From the NCBI GenBank assembly GCA_015680685.1, contig MNCI01034030.1:62682-126681 (forward strand): a stretch of 64,000 bases of DNA. The letters run 5' to 3'. Shown one piece after another: positions 34,185 through 44,694 of the stretch. Source of the stretch: Gnetum montanum. Taxonomy: Eukaryota > Streptophyta > Gnetopsida > Gnetales > Gnetaceae. The notes under the pieces are model-generated. The model saw nothing but the letters and a program-made list of their open reading frames with translations, was not told the origin of the DNA and did no database searches. The first letter of the stretch is position 1, and the number at the start of each line of letters is the position of its first letter. The position numbers and the translations under genes are program-made.

Positions 34185-35132
34185 GTTTTGTGTGATTTTC
34201 TTGTCTTCTCAGAGTTGTGTTTGCAGGATGAAGCCCTGAGGTGATCATGCAAAGGCGCATCTCATTGCAATGGCAAGTCACCACATCACTTCAATGTGCA
34301 TGATTGGACTCTCTGAGCCTCTCAAGAGTGCACATCCCTATTACCCCATTATAGCCTGCCTACATCCATTCCTATGGCTCCATACTTTTGCATTCCCTCA
34401 CATAGTCAAGACTGTAAACCCTTGTGATCGCATGGCATTCTTTGTGAACCAAACCATTGAACCCAAGGCAAACATAACATAAGTTGTCCTGTGAGGAACC
34501 TTTGTTGGTTCTTCAAAACCCAAGCAGATGTAACATAAGTCATTATATGGAGGAAACACCTATCCCACAGATGTGACATAGGTTTGCAAGCATCAAAGCA
34601 AAGCCCATTCAGTGGCACACAGTCCACCGGATGGAAAGCATCCCATAGTCATCATTTAGCAAAGCATAGAACCCAAAGAAGGTTTACCCCGTAGAAAAAA
34701 GTAAAGCATAAAGAAAAAAAACAAAAAAAAGAGCAAAAAGGAAAAGCATGTTCCCAAGCAAATTAGTAGAGTTGTAATTTCGTAGTCAGTTAGGCCCTAA
34801 ATCCACCTTGACTCTCTCATGAGCACTTCGATGAGAGGTCAATGTTTTTAGAGGCAAGCCACCCTGGTGCCATGATCCATCGTTAGTTGTGCTAGCTATG
34901 CATCCCACATCATGACACTTGTTTGCATTTCATCTTCCCTATTCTCCCCTAGCACATTACCTACACCTTGTACTCCCAACATATCACTACCCATAGCACT
35001 TTTAAGCATGGCACAGTGACATCCAACCATGCATGAAAGAGCAATGTTGGTGCCAATTTTGTTGTGATGTTTTTTCATTCTTTGTTGACATCTCTTGGGC
35101 CACTCCTCTATATGTCAACAAACAGAGGCCAA
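34185..35132. other. RT-5 region before 3' LTR, no gene seen
   Basis: Non-coding by eye. It includes an A-rich run (34695-34740) and two near-copies of 'TGTGACATAGGTTTGCAAG'-type text (34470-34580). A clear polypurine tract is not visible before 35133. AACAGAGGCCAA is the nearest candidate. Confidence 0.4.
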
Positions 35133-36785
35133 TGAAACACCACCAAATTTGGGCTACAACGTCTCAACTGCAAATTTGCTTAATTGTTAGAATGATGGCA
35201 CTTTTTGCAAATTTTTCTAAGTGTTGGGACTACACTCTCCACTGCCCCAGAGCGTAGTTAGCTCAGTAGAGAGTGTAGTCAACATTAAACACTAGTTTTG
35301 CAAATTTTTCTAAGTGTCAAGATAGCAGCTATAGATTTTTCTAACTACCAAGACTACACTCTCCACTGCTGAGGAGCGTAGTCAAGCGTAGTCAACATGG
35401 AAGCTCAATTTTTGCAAAATTTTCTAATTGTTGAGACTACACTCTCCATTAGACTAGAGTGTAGTCAAGCATAGACAACATCAAGGCCTAGTTTTTTGTA
35501 GTTTTTTCTAACTGTTGAGACTACACTCTCCATTGCCCCAAAGCGTAGTTAAGCGTAGTCAACTAGCAGTTAGATTTTGCAAAAAAATTTCTAAGTTTGG
35601 AACTATCCTCTTTTCTAGTCCAAAGCGTAGTTAAGTGTAGACATGAAGAACAGCCTCCAAAGGCCTTTACAATGTAGCACTAGTGTCCAATTTAGCTCCA
35701 ACACATCTTCGGCAAGCAACATGCATCTTTTTGCACCCTCCATTATCCAAAAATTGTAACTATGCTTGACCCCATGCCAGACAATGGACAATGTAGTCCT
35801 TGAGTGTAGTCTTCAAAAGTTGCATTTTTTGCATTTCTTAGGTACATAATGGTCCTCTTAGCACACTCACATGTAGTTGGCAGTGTAGTCACAGTCTCAT
35901 AGCTTTGTAGAGTCTGGTAGAGCACAACACAACATAACATTATTCACCTCAGTGGAGAGCGTGGTTGGGGTACAGCGTAGTCCTAACCATCCCATTGACA
36001 TGTGGTAGTCTCTCCATGTTTTTCGGCAACCCTAGTCCTATAAATACCCGAACCCTCTACATTTTAGGGGTTGGCATTTTTTTCATTTTGGCTGGAAAAT
36101 CTGAATGTTGGCAAGTTTGGTAAATTTAAAGTATATTTGGCATTTGGCATTTTGGGTGAACGAGACCCAGAGGCACACCAGTGAATCGAAGAGAAGTAGA
36201 GTTGCACACCAAGGCCCATCGCAACCCCACCATAGCCTAGCAAGATATCATAGCCCATGGTACACTGCAGCAACCAACCCAGTAGATGTAGACACCATGG
36301 CGAGTGCCAAACTTCATGGCTTGAGACTCCTCAGATTGTGACTATGCTCTCCACTATGCTTGTTGTACACCACATACCTTCTAAACTCCTTTTGGAGTTA
36401 ACTACGCTCTCTTGCATTTTCATGCTTTCTTTGCATTTTTTTCGCATTTTCAATGCTTGGTCATGTTAAAACTATTCTTGGGTAGCAGTTTCTGGATCTT
36501 AGCACCGTTATTTTCGCTGAAACCATTGAGTACGCTTGCCCCCTTGGGCACTCGTGACTACACTCTACACCGTTCACATTGTCATGCACTGACACTGTCA
36601 ACACCATTAACACCATGCCAGTACTTAAACACATAGCATTGATAAGTTCCTATTTGATCAGTAAGACTGTTCTGGGCACCTTGTCTCCACGTCTAGTAGG
36701 TCCTCACATAGACATAGGGTTAAAGCTATGCGCCTGTGAACCTCTTGGTGTCCCATTCTAGCCGTTGACGTTTTCAGTCACTACA
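35133..36785 (+). repeat. RT-5 3' LTR (right)
   Basis: About 1.65 kb, from TGAAACACC to CACTACA, matching the left LTR over its length. It keeps a plus-strand CCTATAAATACCCGAACC promoter box at 36038-36055. The U3 hairpin array is at 35215-35645. Confidence 0.85.
36038..36055 (+). promoter_or_regulatory. TATA box of RT-5 right LTR
   Basis: CCTATAAATACCCGAACC is a textbook plant TATA context. The left LTR has CCTAGCCCTAGCCCTCTAC at this place, that is, an 11-bp deletion of the box. Confidence 0.65.
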
Positions 36786-36790
36786 AGGTT
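36786..36790. repeat. RT-5 target-site duplication, right (AGGTT)
   Basis: Matches GGGTT at 26385-26389 at four of five positions. RT-4 gag text resumes directly afterwards. Confidence 0.7.
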
Positions 36791-37279
36791 CATCATCATC
36801 AGACATATACTGGTAATAATATCTATTTCTACTTGTCTCATTATGATGATCTTGTCTATGCTCACATTAATGTCTTTCATCTTGGCTTTGCTTTCTATTT
36901 CTATCTTCATCTTGATCCCTTAGTGCATCTCGATCTCTATACCTACGTTCATCTTTGCTGGAACTAGACATTAAAGAGGAAAAGGAGGATGGTGGATTGG
37001 GAGAATTGACATGGCTCTTATATCTCCACTTATGGTCTTTTGATTTATCTCTTCTAGGTTTGGAGGAGGTTCTAAGCCTTGAGGACCTCCTTATTCTATG
37101 ACTTGCTCCATCCCCTCTAGGATTGTTTGCATCAGTTAAATGTAGTAAGGGTCTAAATGAGCATATGAGACCCCTATGTTTAGTGATTCACTCTAATTCT
37201 CTTCAATATAGATCCTACCATTTTTCCTACTAGTGTTCTCATCATATGATGGATTATCAACTATATGTGAAGAAGACAT
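36791..37279 (-). pseudogene. RT-4 gag, 5' part (degenerate)
   Basis: Gag N-terminus of RT-4 with start ATG at 37277-37279 (MSSSHIVDNPSYDE). The N-terminal RDLQGNIVLPP domain found in RT-1, RT-2, RT-3 and RT-7 is missing. The start is followed quickly by the Arg/Asp/Ser-rich linker (about 36830-37080) with DERRYRDRD and RDQDEDRNRKQ. An in-frame internal deletion or a shorter gag type could explain this. The text is interrupted at 36790 by RT-5. Confidence 0.65.
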
Positions 37280-37390
37280 GTTTTTAATTAATAATGTATG
37301 TGACTTAAAATATTAATTTTTCTTAGAAGATAAGTCATTAATGATTTTACAGTAATCATATAATATAACTAATCTAGATAACTAACACCA

Positions 37391-37408
37391 TCCCCAACAA
37401 CGATGCCA
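37391..37408 (-). other. RT-4 primer-binding site (tRNA-Asp-like)
   Basis: The minus strand reads TGGCATCGTTGTTGGGGA, about 14 of 18 to the tRNA-Asp complement, one base from the LTR. Confidence 0.7.
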
Positions 37409-37409
37409 T

Positions 37410-38338
37410 TGATGATTAGGTTGGCATCCCCTACATCCAACCATACAAATTACAAACATTCACATGTAATCCATTCAAATTCTATGGATGGAACTAGTGT
37501 ATTATCGAGATTATTAAGCATTGATCGTAGGTTGTTGTCTTCTCACTTGGATTAGTGGTAGCTTTATCATGTATGGTTTAGTCTAAAGTGAGGCATATGA
37601 TTATGATGTTGTGCGATCCTTAAACTAGCTAAATAATAACATAGAAATTAATTAATTAATCTAATTAATAATAAGAGAATAAATTATAAGCTAGCCTAAG
37701 GGTGATGAGTGTCCATTCCTAGCTTGTCATGCACATCCTGATCTCACATATCCACTACTGGGATTACCAAGTGTTATGTTACTAGGTGAACCAAACAATA
37801 ACGCTACTAGGATTACCAAGTGAATATGTGTTTACGCTCAAAATTGGTTGCACTAATTTTACAAATTGATTAACATGCATGGAAATGTAAATATTAACTA
37901 AGTACATCAAAAGTAAATTACATTAAAAGTAAATCTACTCTAAGTCAAAGTGCTGCAATGAATATGAATTAATCTCAATCTTATTATCGTTCATGGAATG
38001 TGTTCAAGTACATGCTACTAGAATAAGACATCATACAATTGACTCAAATCCACACTGCGGCACTTACTCACTATTCTTTAGGATTACAAAATAAAATTGC
38101 AAGATTCTAGCTATAATATTGACCAGATGATGCCAAATACATAGTGGGTGCTCACATATTTATAGGCAAATATAGGCATTGCATTGAAGGGATTATGTTA
38201 ATGCATTTAGATGCATCAATGACGATGGATTGATGGGGATGAGTCAACGCATCTAAGATTCATTGCCCATTAATGCATTAATACATTTTCATCCACACAT
38301 ATGCGTCGATGGGGATGCGTCGACAAAGTTGACCGTCA
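37410..38338 (-). repeat. RT-4 5' LTR
   Basis: A 929-bp LTR beginning TGATGATT and ending GACCGTCA. The minus-strand TATAAATATG box is at about 38155-38163. The poly(A) stem is near 37975-38030. The U3 (38165-38338) has repeated GATGCGTCGA/GATGGGGATG words. The end is placed where integrase coding of RT-6 begins. The right target duplication would be TACCG (38339-38343), with its partner outside the window. Confidence 0.75.
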
Positions 38339-38860
38339 TACCGTGTCTCATGAAAATATCACTCACAAAGTTCATTGACACACTTTTCCATGGACCATTG
38401 GGAATTAACAAAGGCATATATTGTTCATCCATATGTTTACCTCCTTTGAATCTCTTACATGTCAAGCACTCCTTCACAAATTTTGAAACTTCTATTACCA
38501 TACTAGGCCAAAAATAGTACCTACCCAATGTTTTAACCCTGCCCATGTGACTTGCCATGCCACTACAATGCTTTTCAAACGAAATCTTCTTCCTAAAATC
38601 ACAATTAGGAATACATACTTTTCCATTATTAAATAATATTTTATCTTGAATATGAAAGTCCCTCCATTGGTCTATCCTATTCATCAATGGCTCTTTGAGG
38701 CTCCTCCAAACCTGCCCAAAATCAACATCATGCTCATATGAAGAACTAAAATCACCCATACCTTTCATATGAGGTACACTGAAATTTCCCACATGCAACC
38801 TAGATAATGCATAAACCACCACATTAGGTTTGCCACTTTTCTGCTTCAATACAAAATGGA
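38339..38860 (-). pseudogene. RT-6 integrase, 3'-truncated
   Basis: Integrase of a second Ty3/gypsy lineage. On the minus strand the end of RNase H (KSGKPNVVVYALSRL) is followed by the HHCC zinc region: HCSGMASHMGRVKTLGRYYF, WPSMVIEVSKFVKECLTCKR, FKGGKH. The core then starts with NGPWKSVSMNFV and is cut after RHGM by the RT-4 LTR. The Asp of 'SMDF' is Asn here (SMNF), so the first catalytic acidic residue is lost. The GPW-DISMDF style is that of chromoviruses. Confidence 0.82.
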
Positions 38861-39260
38861 ACTCTTGTAACTATGTAACCTACTTCATGTGCTTTGCACT
38901 CAACTTCTTTTGTGAGTTTAGAAATTGAAGTGCTTTGTGATCTATCATCAAAGAGAACTTCTTAGGCAATAAGTAATAGCTCTAATGCTTGATTGCTTGA
39001 ATCATAACATACAAATCCTTTTCATATATACTATATTTTTTCCTTCACTCATTCAACTATTTAGAAAAGAAAGCAACAAGCCTACCTTCTTGTGAAAGTA
39101 CCCCACCAATGGCAAGTCCACTTGCATCCACCTCTACCTAAAAAAGCTTTTGAAAATATGGAATCACAACCACTAGTTCACTAGTAATCTTTGCTTTCAA
39201 CAATTTGGAGCTCCCTTGGATTTCATTATTCCACCTAAATTCTTTATTTTTCTTTAACAA
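38861..39260 (-). pseudogene. RT-6 RNase H (degenerate)
   Basis: The minus strand shows EVDASGLAIGGVLSQEGRLV then AFFSK, YSIYEKDLYVMIQAIKH, YYLLPKKF, MIDHKALQFLNSQKKLSAKH and FHFVLKQKSG. The DASG and IDH motifs keep their Asp residues. A few stops interrupt it. It lies directly between RT and integrase in the normal order. Confidence 0.78.
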
Positions 39261-40015
39261 AGCAAACATAGATCATGAAATACCACTAAAAGTTTTTATA
39301 AACCTTCTATAAAACCTTGATAAACTAAGGAATGATCTTACCTCCCTAACATTCTTAGGATTTGGCCAATCCCTAATAGCTTTTACCTTTGTAGCTTCCA
39401 TTTGAATATTATTTTTAGAAACCACATGACCCACATATGTGATTTTCCTCTTGAAGAAATGAGTTTTCTTCACATTGATCACTAATTGTGCCTCCTCCAA
39501 CTTAAGGCATACCATCCTCAAGTGATCCAAGTGCTCTTCCTCATTAGAGCTATACACCAAAATATCATAAAAAAGATAATACAATACTTACCAATCAAGT
39601 TCTTCAAAACATCATGCATCAATTTCATGAATGTAGTAGGTGCATTCATGAGCCCAAATGGCATCACCAATCATGCAAACAATCCATCCTGTGTTTTGAA
39701 AGCTATCTTTCACTCATCACTAGGCTTGATTTTAATTTTATGGTAACCACTCTTTAAATAAATTTTACTAAAAATTTCGGCATTGTTAAGGCAATCAAGG
39801 ATATCATCCATCCTTGGAATAGGAAACCTATACCTCAGTGTGATCCTATTCATTGCCCTGGAATCAATGCACATCCTCCATTCATCACTGTTCTTCTTTA
39901 CCACTAGTATCACTGGAATTGCACAAGGTGAAATGGATTTTTTGATGAAGCCATTTGCAAGTAATCCCTCTACTTGTCTTTGCAATTCAGCCCTCTAATT
40001 TGGTGCCATTCAATA
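39261..40015 (-). pseudogene. RT-6 reverse transcriptase (degenerate)
   Basis: The N-terminal half in 39710-39985 reads MQRQVEGLLANGFIKKSISP, then WRMCIDSRAMNRITLRYRFP and IPRMDDILDCLNNAEIFSKI. The palm Asp is changed: FSKIYLKSGYH replaces the usual FSKIDLRSGYH (D to Y). The YxDD box reads LFYDILVYS where FFDDILVYS is usual, so one of the two Asp residues is Tyr. The C-terminal half (39273-39584) has INVKKTHFFKRKITYVGHVV and VREVRSFLSLSRFYRRFI. The enzyme is inactive. Confidence 0.85.
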
Positions 40016-40645
40016 TACTCTCTCATTTGGAATGGTAGCACTATGAATGAAGTTAATTTAATGCTATACATTCCTCATCAGTGGTAGTTCATCTAGTTTC
40101 CCCTTAAACCCTTAAACACCTTAGGAAATTTCTCCTTCAAGTCTAGCACACATGTAGGAAGTTCAACCGACACATCATCATGGTTAGTAGCAACTATTGT
40201 CATAATAACAAAATCAAAACTATTTTCATCATGTTCCTTAATATATTTCCTTTCCTAGAAGGATTAAGGAAGCATTAAGTGAGCTTTGTTGCCTCACTTG
40301 TTCAACTATCATAGGAATCAAATCATGGATTCCATTAGGTCTAACAACACGCCACACATTTCTAGCTTCATCGAGTTGAGTACCATTGTCAAAATTCCAA
40401 GGTCTACCAAGAATTACATTAGCATAATCTATTGAAAGCACATCACACCTCATAGCATCATGAAAGCTTCCAATTTTAAATTTCAAGGTACATTATTTCC
40501 TTACCTCTTGGGAAAAATCTTTAGATAGCCAATGCATCTTATATGTTCTAGGATGAGGATTAGTTACCAAACCTAATCTAGCAACTACCCTAGAAGAAAT
40601 AACATTTTCTTGGGCTCTCCCATCAATCAAAACATGAATCTATTC
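40016..40645 (-). pseudogene. RT-6 protease (degenerate)
   Basis: Retropepsin-like region. On the minus strand the loop reads HVLIDGRAQENVISS (about 40580-40630), with DGRA in place of the usual DGGS. Then come RTYKMHWL and the 82-residue stretch 40238-40486 with DAMRCDVLSIDYANVILGRP then WNFDNG. This is the common 'CDVVPMxxCHxLLGRPWQyD' block of chromovirus proteases. Confidence 0.78.
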
Positions 40646-41560
40646 TCAATGAAGCAAACAACTAGCCCTAATCTGAAACAGTAATTTCCTATCAGGATGA
40701 TCTCCTCTATTTACATTCCCCATGAATGCACAAGAATTTAATTCAAAAACATCCTCTATTTTTGGAGCATTAGGATTACCTCTTTGAAGAGTTGGGCTTG
40801 ATGTCTTCTCCACATCTATGATTTGCACATCCTTACCCTTGGCTACCTTGTGAAGTGGACATTCCCATTGCTCATGTCCTCGTTCCATACTTGAAGCACT
40901 AAATTTTTTATGAGCTACTACCTTGACCCTTGCCTCTCTTGCTTAGGTCCATCTTGGTTTTACCCTTCTCATCATCTCCTTTAGTCTTCTTATCTTGGCT
41001 TCCCTCCTTGTCTTCAGATTTAGACTTGGATCCCTTATTAGATCTAGATCCTTTCTCCTTCCCCTTAGAAGTTTGTTTGCTCTTGTTTCCAAATCCACCT
41101 AATTTCTTCTTAGCTTTGAGTGACAAATCATAAGTCTCATTAATGGGTTGTGGCTCATAAAAGAATAAATCTTGATGGTACACCATTTTTAGACATCCTA
41201 AAAAGATTAAAGCTTGCTCATACTCCTCCTAGTTTACCTTAGCTTGCTGGAATAGATTACAAAACTTGATGTAGAATTCTTTGACATCCTTGTCACCTTG
41301 CCTTAGAAATTTCAACTTCATAATGGTTTCTTGTCTTTGATGAGACTTTTCAAATTTTCTTTTCAACTTATATTTCATCAAATTCTAATCTTTGATAGGT
41401 TGACTGTTTCATCTTTCATAACCCTGGGACCCCTTTTTCCACCAAGTAAAAGTATTGGCGACCATTTGGGATTGCCATCATTGGGGGCCTCCGTTCTTGC
41501 AACTAGGATCATGGGAAACGAAGGTGTTCCTTCAAATAGGGTTTAGGTGCTTGCTGGTCT
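40646..41560 (-). pseudogene. RT-6 gag, 5'-truncated (degenerate)
   Basis: The capsid end reads VANTFTWWKK, MKYKLKRKFEKS, GDKDVKEFYIKFCNLFQQA and FLGCLKMVYHQD (about 41190-41450). A Lys/Ser/Gly-rich basic linker (40908-41150) follows, then a half-lost CCHC knuckle ERGHEQWECP (about 40860-40885). The N-terminal part of gag and any 5' LTR or primer site are not recognisable beyond about 41560. Confidence 0.7.
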
Positions 41561-42405
41561 ACTGGCAACCCCAAGATCTAGATACCTACTAATAGGCTCA
41601 ATGGTTATAAAATGAACTAAACATAAATATGTGTTTGCTATTATGAATGTTGAAATGGTTGCATTGTGTATGAAACTTTAATTGGCTAAACATAAAAGAA
41701 ACTCAGCTAACTTTGTTAAATACTGTGAGTTGTTAAAGGCTCCTATTCTTTCAAATCACTTAATTTATATAGTCCCTATAGTACATTACTCGTAACAAAT
41801 AAAATTTCACAAAAACATTTAAGCATAATTCTACCAATCTACTCCTAATTTCCGCGAGAGAGAAAATTCCACAAGAAAACTAGAAATAGAGCGAGATTCA
41901 ATGGGTTTTAGAAAGAGAAGAGAAAAGAAAAGAAAGTAGATTTGTGTGGGATCTCAAACATTTAAGCAAGATAAATTGACATGAGGATATACTTTGCAAT
42001 AAAGCTATTCTAATTCAATCTATTATGAATTGTCTAAACCCTCTGAGTTCAATAAGCAATTTCATAAAGACACTATTATTTAACTACCAAAACAATTTGT
42101 AAACGATGAAGTAGAAGCTTCTATTTGGCTAATTAATATTGGTGAAGAATTGCAAACAATACAACTTCCAGAAAAATTTGAGAATTTCAAGATTGCAAAA
42201 TATTAAGGCAATAAACTTTAAAAATAAAGAAGTTATTTTAGTCATCTCAAAGTATCAAAGATTTTCTAGATTCCTTAAACTCAAACAAGCAATTTCTATA
42301 AGACATTACTATTAAATTGCTCAAGATGTTTTTCTAATACAACATAAGCTCTTATTTGGGTAACCTTAATAGAAGTCTAATATTGCCCAAAAACAAAGCT
42401 ATAAA
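41561..42405. other. AT-rich stretch, no gene seen
   Basis: No coding region is recognised. Two imperfect copies of about 90 bp (near 42045-42145 and 42283-42365) share 'AAGCAATTTC', 'TAAAGACACTATTA'-like text and GCTTCTATTTGG/GCTCTTATTTGGG, spaced about 240 bp apart. It could be the untranslated 5' part or LTR of RT-6. Confidence 0.4.
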
Positions 42406-42527
42406 NNNNNNNNNNNNNNNNNNNNNNNNNNNNNNNNNNNNNNNNNNNNNNNNNNNNNNNNNNNNNNNNNNNNNNNNNNNNNNNNNNNNNNNNNNNNNNN
42501 NNNNNNNNNNNNNNNNNNNNNNNNNNN
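42406..42527. other. Assembly gap (N)
   Basis: 122 unresolved bases, flanked on the right by a CCCCCCCCC run (about 42546-42554). Confidence 0.99.
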
Positions 42528-43558
42528 GTTCCTCCAAAATTTTGACCCCCCCCCCTCCTCGCAGAAAAAAATAAAATAAAATTCTACCTTTGAAGCCCCT
42601 TTTATAAAATTAAGGATTGTTACAAATATCTATGGGATTAATTCATACCACGTTAAGAAGTTATAACTTACATAGGAAGTTATTAGAAATTTAAGCCATA
42701 GTTTTACAACCACCATTAAGTTATAACCACATAGGGGAAGTGATAATTGCGTTTGAAATAAAAGCTATAGTTGACACTTATTCTGTACATAAGAAGTTGA
42801 ATAACTATCTTATAAATCCTGTCCTTTGTGAAGTTAAAAATTATTCAAATCCTCCGATGATATAGAACTGCCATCCACCAAGACTGCCGAAACCCTCGGC
42901 CCTGCACACCGCTTTCCATGCCTACGGTCTGGGCCATTGCTGCACCTGTGCTGCCTGCCTGCGGGTGTTGATGAAGCCGTCGCTCATGATCAAGAATCCT
43001 GCCGCAGAGGTCGACATGCATGTTGACACTGACAGTTTGTGGACAGGGCTATGTTTGCTAATACTATAGCTGTATTCTTCGTTTTGTGCTTTGGGAAGTC
43101 CGCGTCACCCTGCGTCCGTCTTTTTTGTCGTCACCGCGTGCCAATCCGTCGTCCTTGTGCAGCAGAAAACCTCGTTGATCTGCCGCCATGCAGGCATGCA
43201 TCCCGCCACCGTCGCCATGCATTGCCTGCACATCGTGAGATTTCTGTGGCTTTTTCGCAAAATGAATTGGGATCCTGCGTTGACGAAAACAGCAAAGAAG
43301 ATTTCGAGTTTTTCCCGAAAATCGCAGGAGGGTTTCCTTTGCTTCTGGAGATAATTGGGTGCTACATCAGACTGGGGCACAATAAGCGCAGGGCATGCAG
43401 GAATCGTTTCTAGACATTTGTGCTATTTTTACCGCTGGCTTTGGAGAATTGTCCAGAGATTTCTGGGAGAAGATACCATGAAAATTCTGAAGCGATGCAG
43501 CGTCATCAAGCGAGTGCGTGACGAACGCGACGGTGTCTCAATCGACTGTGAGAAATGT
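42528..43558. other. GC-richer non-repetitive island, gene content unclear
   Basis: From about 42850 the base composition changes to a CpG-containing, GC-richer text not seen elsewhere in the window. Overlapping frames stay open on both strands: 43039-43413 plus (124 residues) and 43105-43380 minus (91 residues). The plus frame contains FFPKIAGGFPLLLEIIGCYI, which resembles the GLPL block of NB-ARC domains. However, the better gene evidence next door is on the minus strand, so this may be chance. No product is assigned. Confidence 0.35.
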
Positions 43559-44290
43559 TCAGTTGTTCATGTCCATGGTGTGATGCTGGAATTCTTTTAA
43601 TGATATGCAAATAATTTCCGGCTCTTCCAGTTGTAAGGAAGAGATTTCCGGAGGCAGCCTGACCCCCTTTGTGCATTGCAAGTTTAAGGATAATGTTATT
43701 ACTCTAGACAGGTTCGCAGGGATGAGAACACTCTGGAACGGGTTTTCTGAAGTTGTCCATTTTAGACACCTCAAACTTGATGGCAGCTGTGTTAATGCCA
43801 GGTTGAGATTCCACCCAGCATGTGCTAAACGTCTCAGATTAGTTGTCTTATTCATGTCAAAAGGAAGAGAGTCAGATGCACAGGGACTCCCATAACAAAT
43901 AAGACTTTCAAAAGGCTCCAAGAAAACATCGAAAAGGTGTTCCACTCAATAACTTTTAAAACTTATAAGTTCCTGTGCACTGCGGCAAACAAGCTTGTAT
44001 TTATGTTCAACCTTTGAGAAGTGTTGGCATCTCCGAAAATGATTCCCCTCAAAGGGTTCTGCAACCCCTGATTCTCTGGCTTCCTCCGCGGAATGCAATG
44101 TCCTCCAACATTCCCTTGATTTTCTTATGAAATATTGGAAAATGAAATATTGGAAAATGGGATGTAGCACATGAGCTCTAGAATTGACTTTAGAGATCAC
44201 CCCTCTATGCCGGAGATCTTCGGATGCTTGTTCTTGACAAACATGTTGAACATGTTTCCATGGAAAATCATGGGAAAAAAGCAGCATGTG
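43559..44290 (-). pseudogene. NLR-like (LRR start) gene fragment
   Basis: A probable remnant of a plant immune receptor gene. The 128-residue minus frame 43559-43945 reads TTNLRRLAHAGWNLNLALTQ, then LPSSLRCLKWTTSENPFQSV, IPANLSRVITLSLNLQC and VRLPPEISSLQL. LPxxLRxLxW...P..S....NLxxLxxLxL is the usual entry into the LRR of TIR- or CC-type NLRs. Upstream in another frame (about 43990-44090) RGIIFGDANTSQ, then FAAVHRNL, resembles the NB-ARC/LRR linker, so at least one frameshift is present. No P-loop, TIR or kinase-2 motif is visible. Confidence is limited because only a short segment is readable. Confidence 0.45.
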
Positions 44291-44689
44291 AGATTATTAA
44301 TTTGTTCCATCTTGACAATGTCACCCGCTGCTTGAGTTTGCTTGGAGAGTAGTGATTCAAGCAAAGTTCCCTATCCATTTGTGAAGGACTCTAATTGGAC
44401 CCCTTTACACCAACAATAATTTTCCTTGCCAAAAGCAACCAACTAGGGGAACCTTTGGAAACTTTGCATCTTTGTGCCTTCTTTCTTTCTTTTCATCCTA
44501 TCCTTGGTTAATGGTTCATTAGATTTACTTCTAGCATACTTTTCCAAAGACCATCTCTTTTCTTAGGCTTGGAATCGCCAGCCCCTTTCAATCATAAATT
44601 CTCCTTCATTAAATGGTCTAAATGTGCCAACAAAAAGTCATACCTTCTAATTTGGATCCAATAATAGGTACCCTTAAGTTATTTGTTAC
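44291..44689. other. No gene recognised; flank of RT-7
   Basis: Mixed sequence between the NLR-like fragment and the RT-7 target site. It may be part of RT-8, since RT-7 sits in one locus whose other flank is at 54665. No motif is recognised. Confidence 0.35.
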
Positions 44690-44694
44690 CTCTT
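44690..44694. repeat. RT-7 target-site duplication, left (CTCTT)
   Basis: CTCTT directly before TGATGAG; exact partner at 54660-54664. Confidence 0.92.

Larger units (their letters stand above)
26390..36785 (+). mobile_element. RT-5: 10.4-kb pol-less Ty3/gypsy-type element
   Basis: Two direct LTRs (26390-28120 and 35133-36785) bound gag, a protease and about 2.8 kb of repeats. Orientation is plus: the primer site follows the left LTR, the TATA box is on the plus strand, and gag and protease read plus. No reverse transcriptase, RNase H or integrase is found between the protease (ends about 31450) and the right LTR. The gag knuckle (CHYHQ, then GHS and DFC) and the protease text recall the Tat/Ogre side of Ty3/gypsy. 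The element interrupts RT-4 gag. Both LTRs are clearly diverged, so it is old. Confidence 0.85.

Noticed and set aside
41331-41546. Plus-strand frames opposite RT-6 gag
   Set aside because: Shadow of the minus-strand gag; no independent support.
43039-43413. Plus-strand 124-residue frame with AGGFPLLLEIIG, like the NB-ARC GLPL block
   Set aside because: The neighbouring RNBS-D-like text is too far away and the clearer NLR evidence is on the opposite strand. One short motif in a GC-rich overlap is not enough.
43605-43895. Plus-strand 96-residue frame opposite the LRR fragment
   Set aside because: Shadow of the minus-strand frame; no repeat spacing typical of LRRs in this direction.
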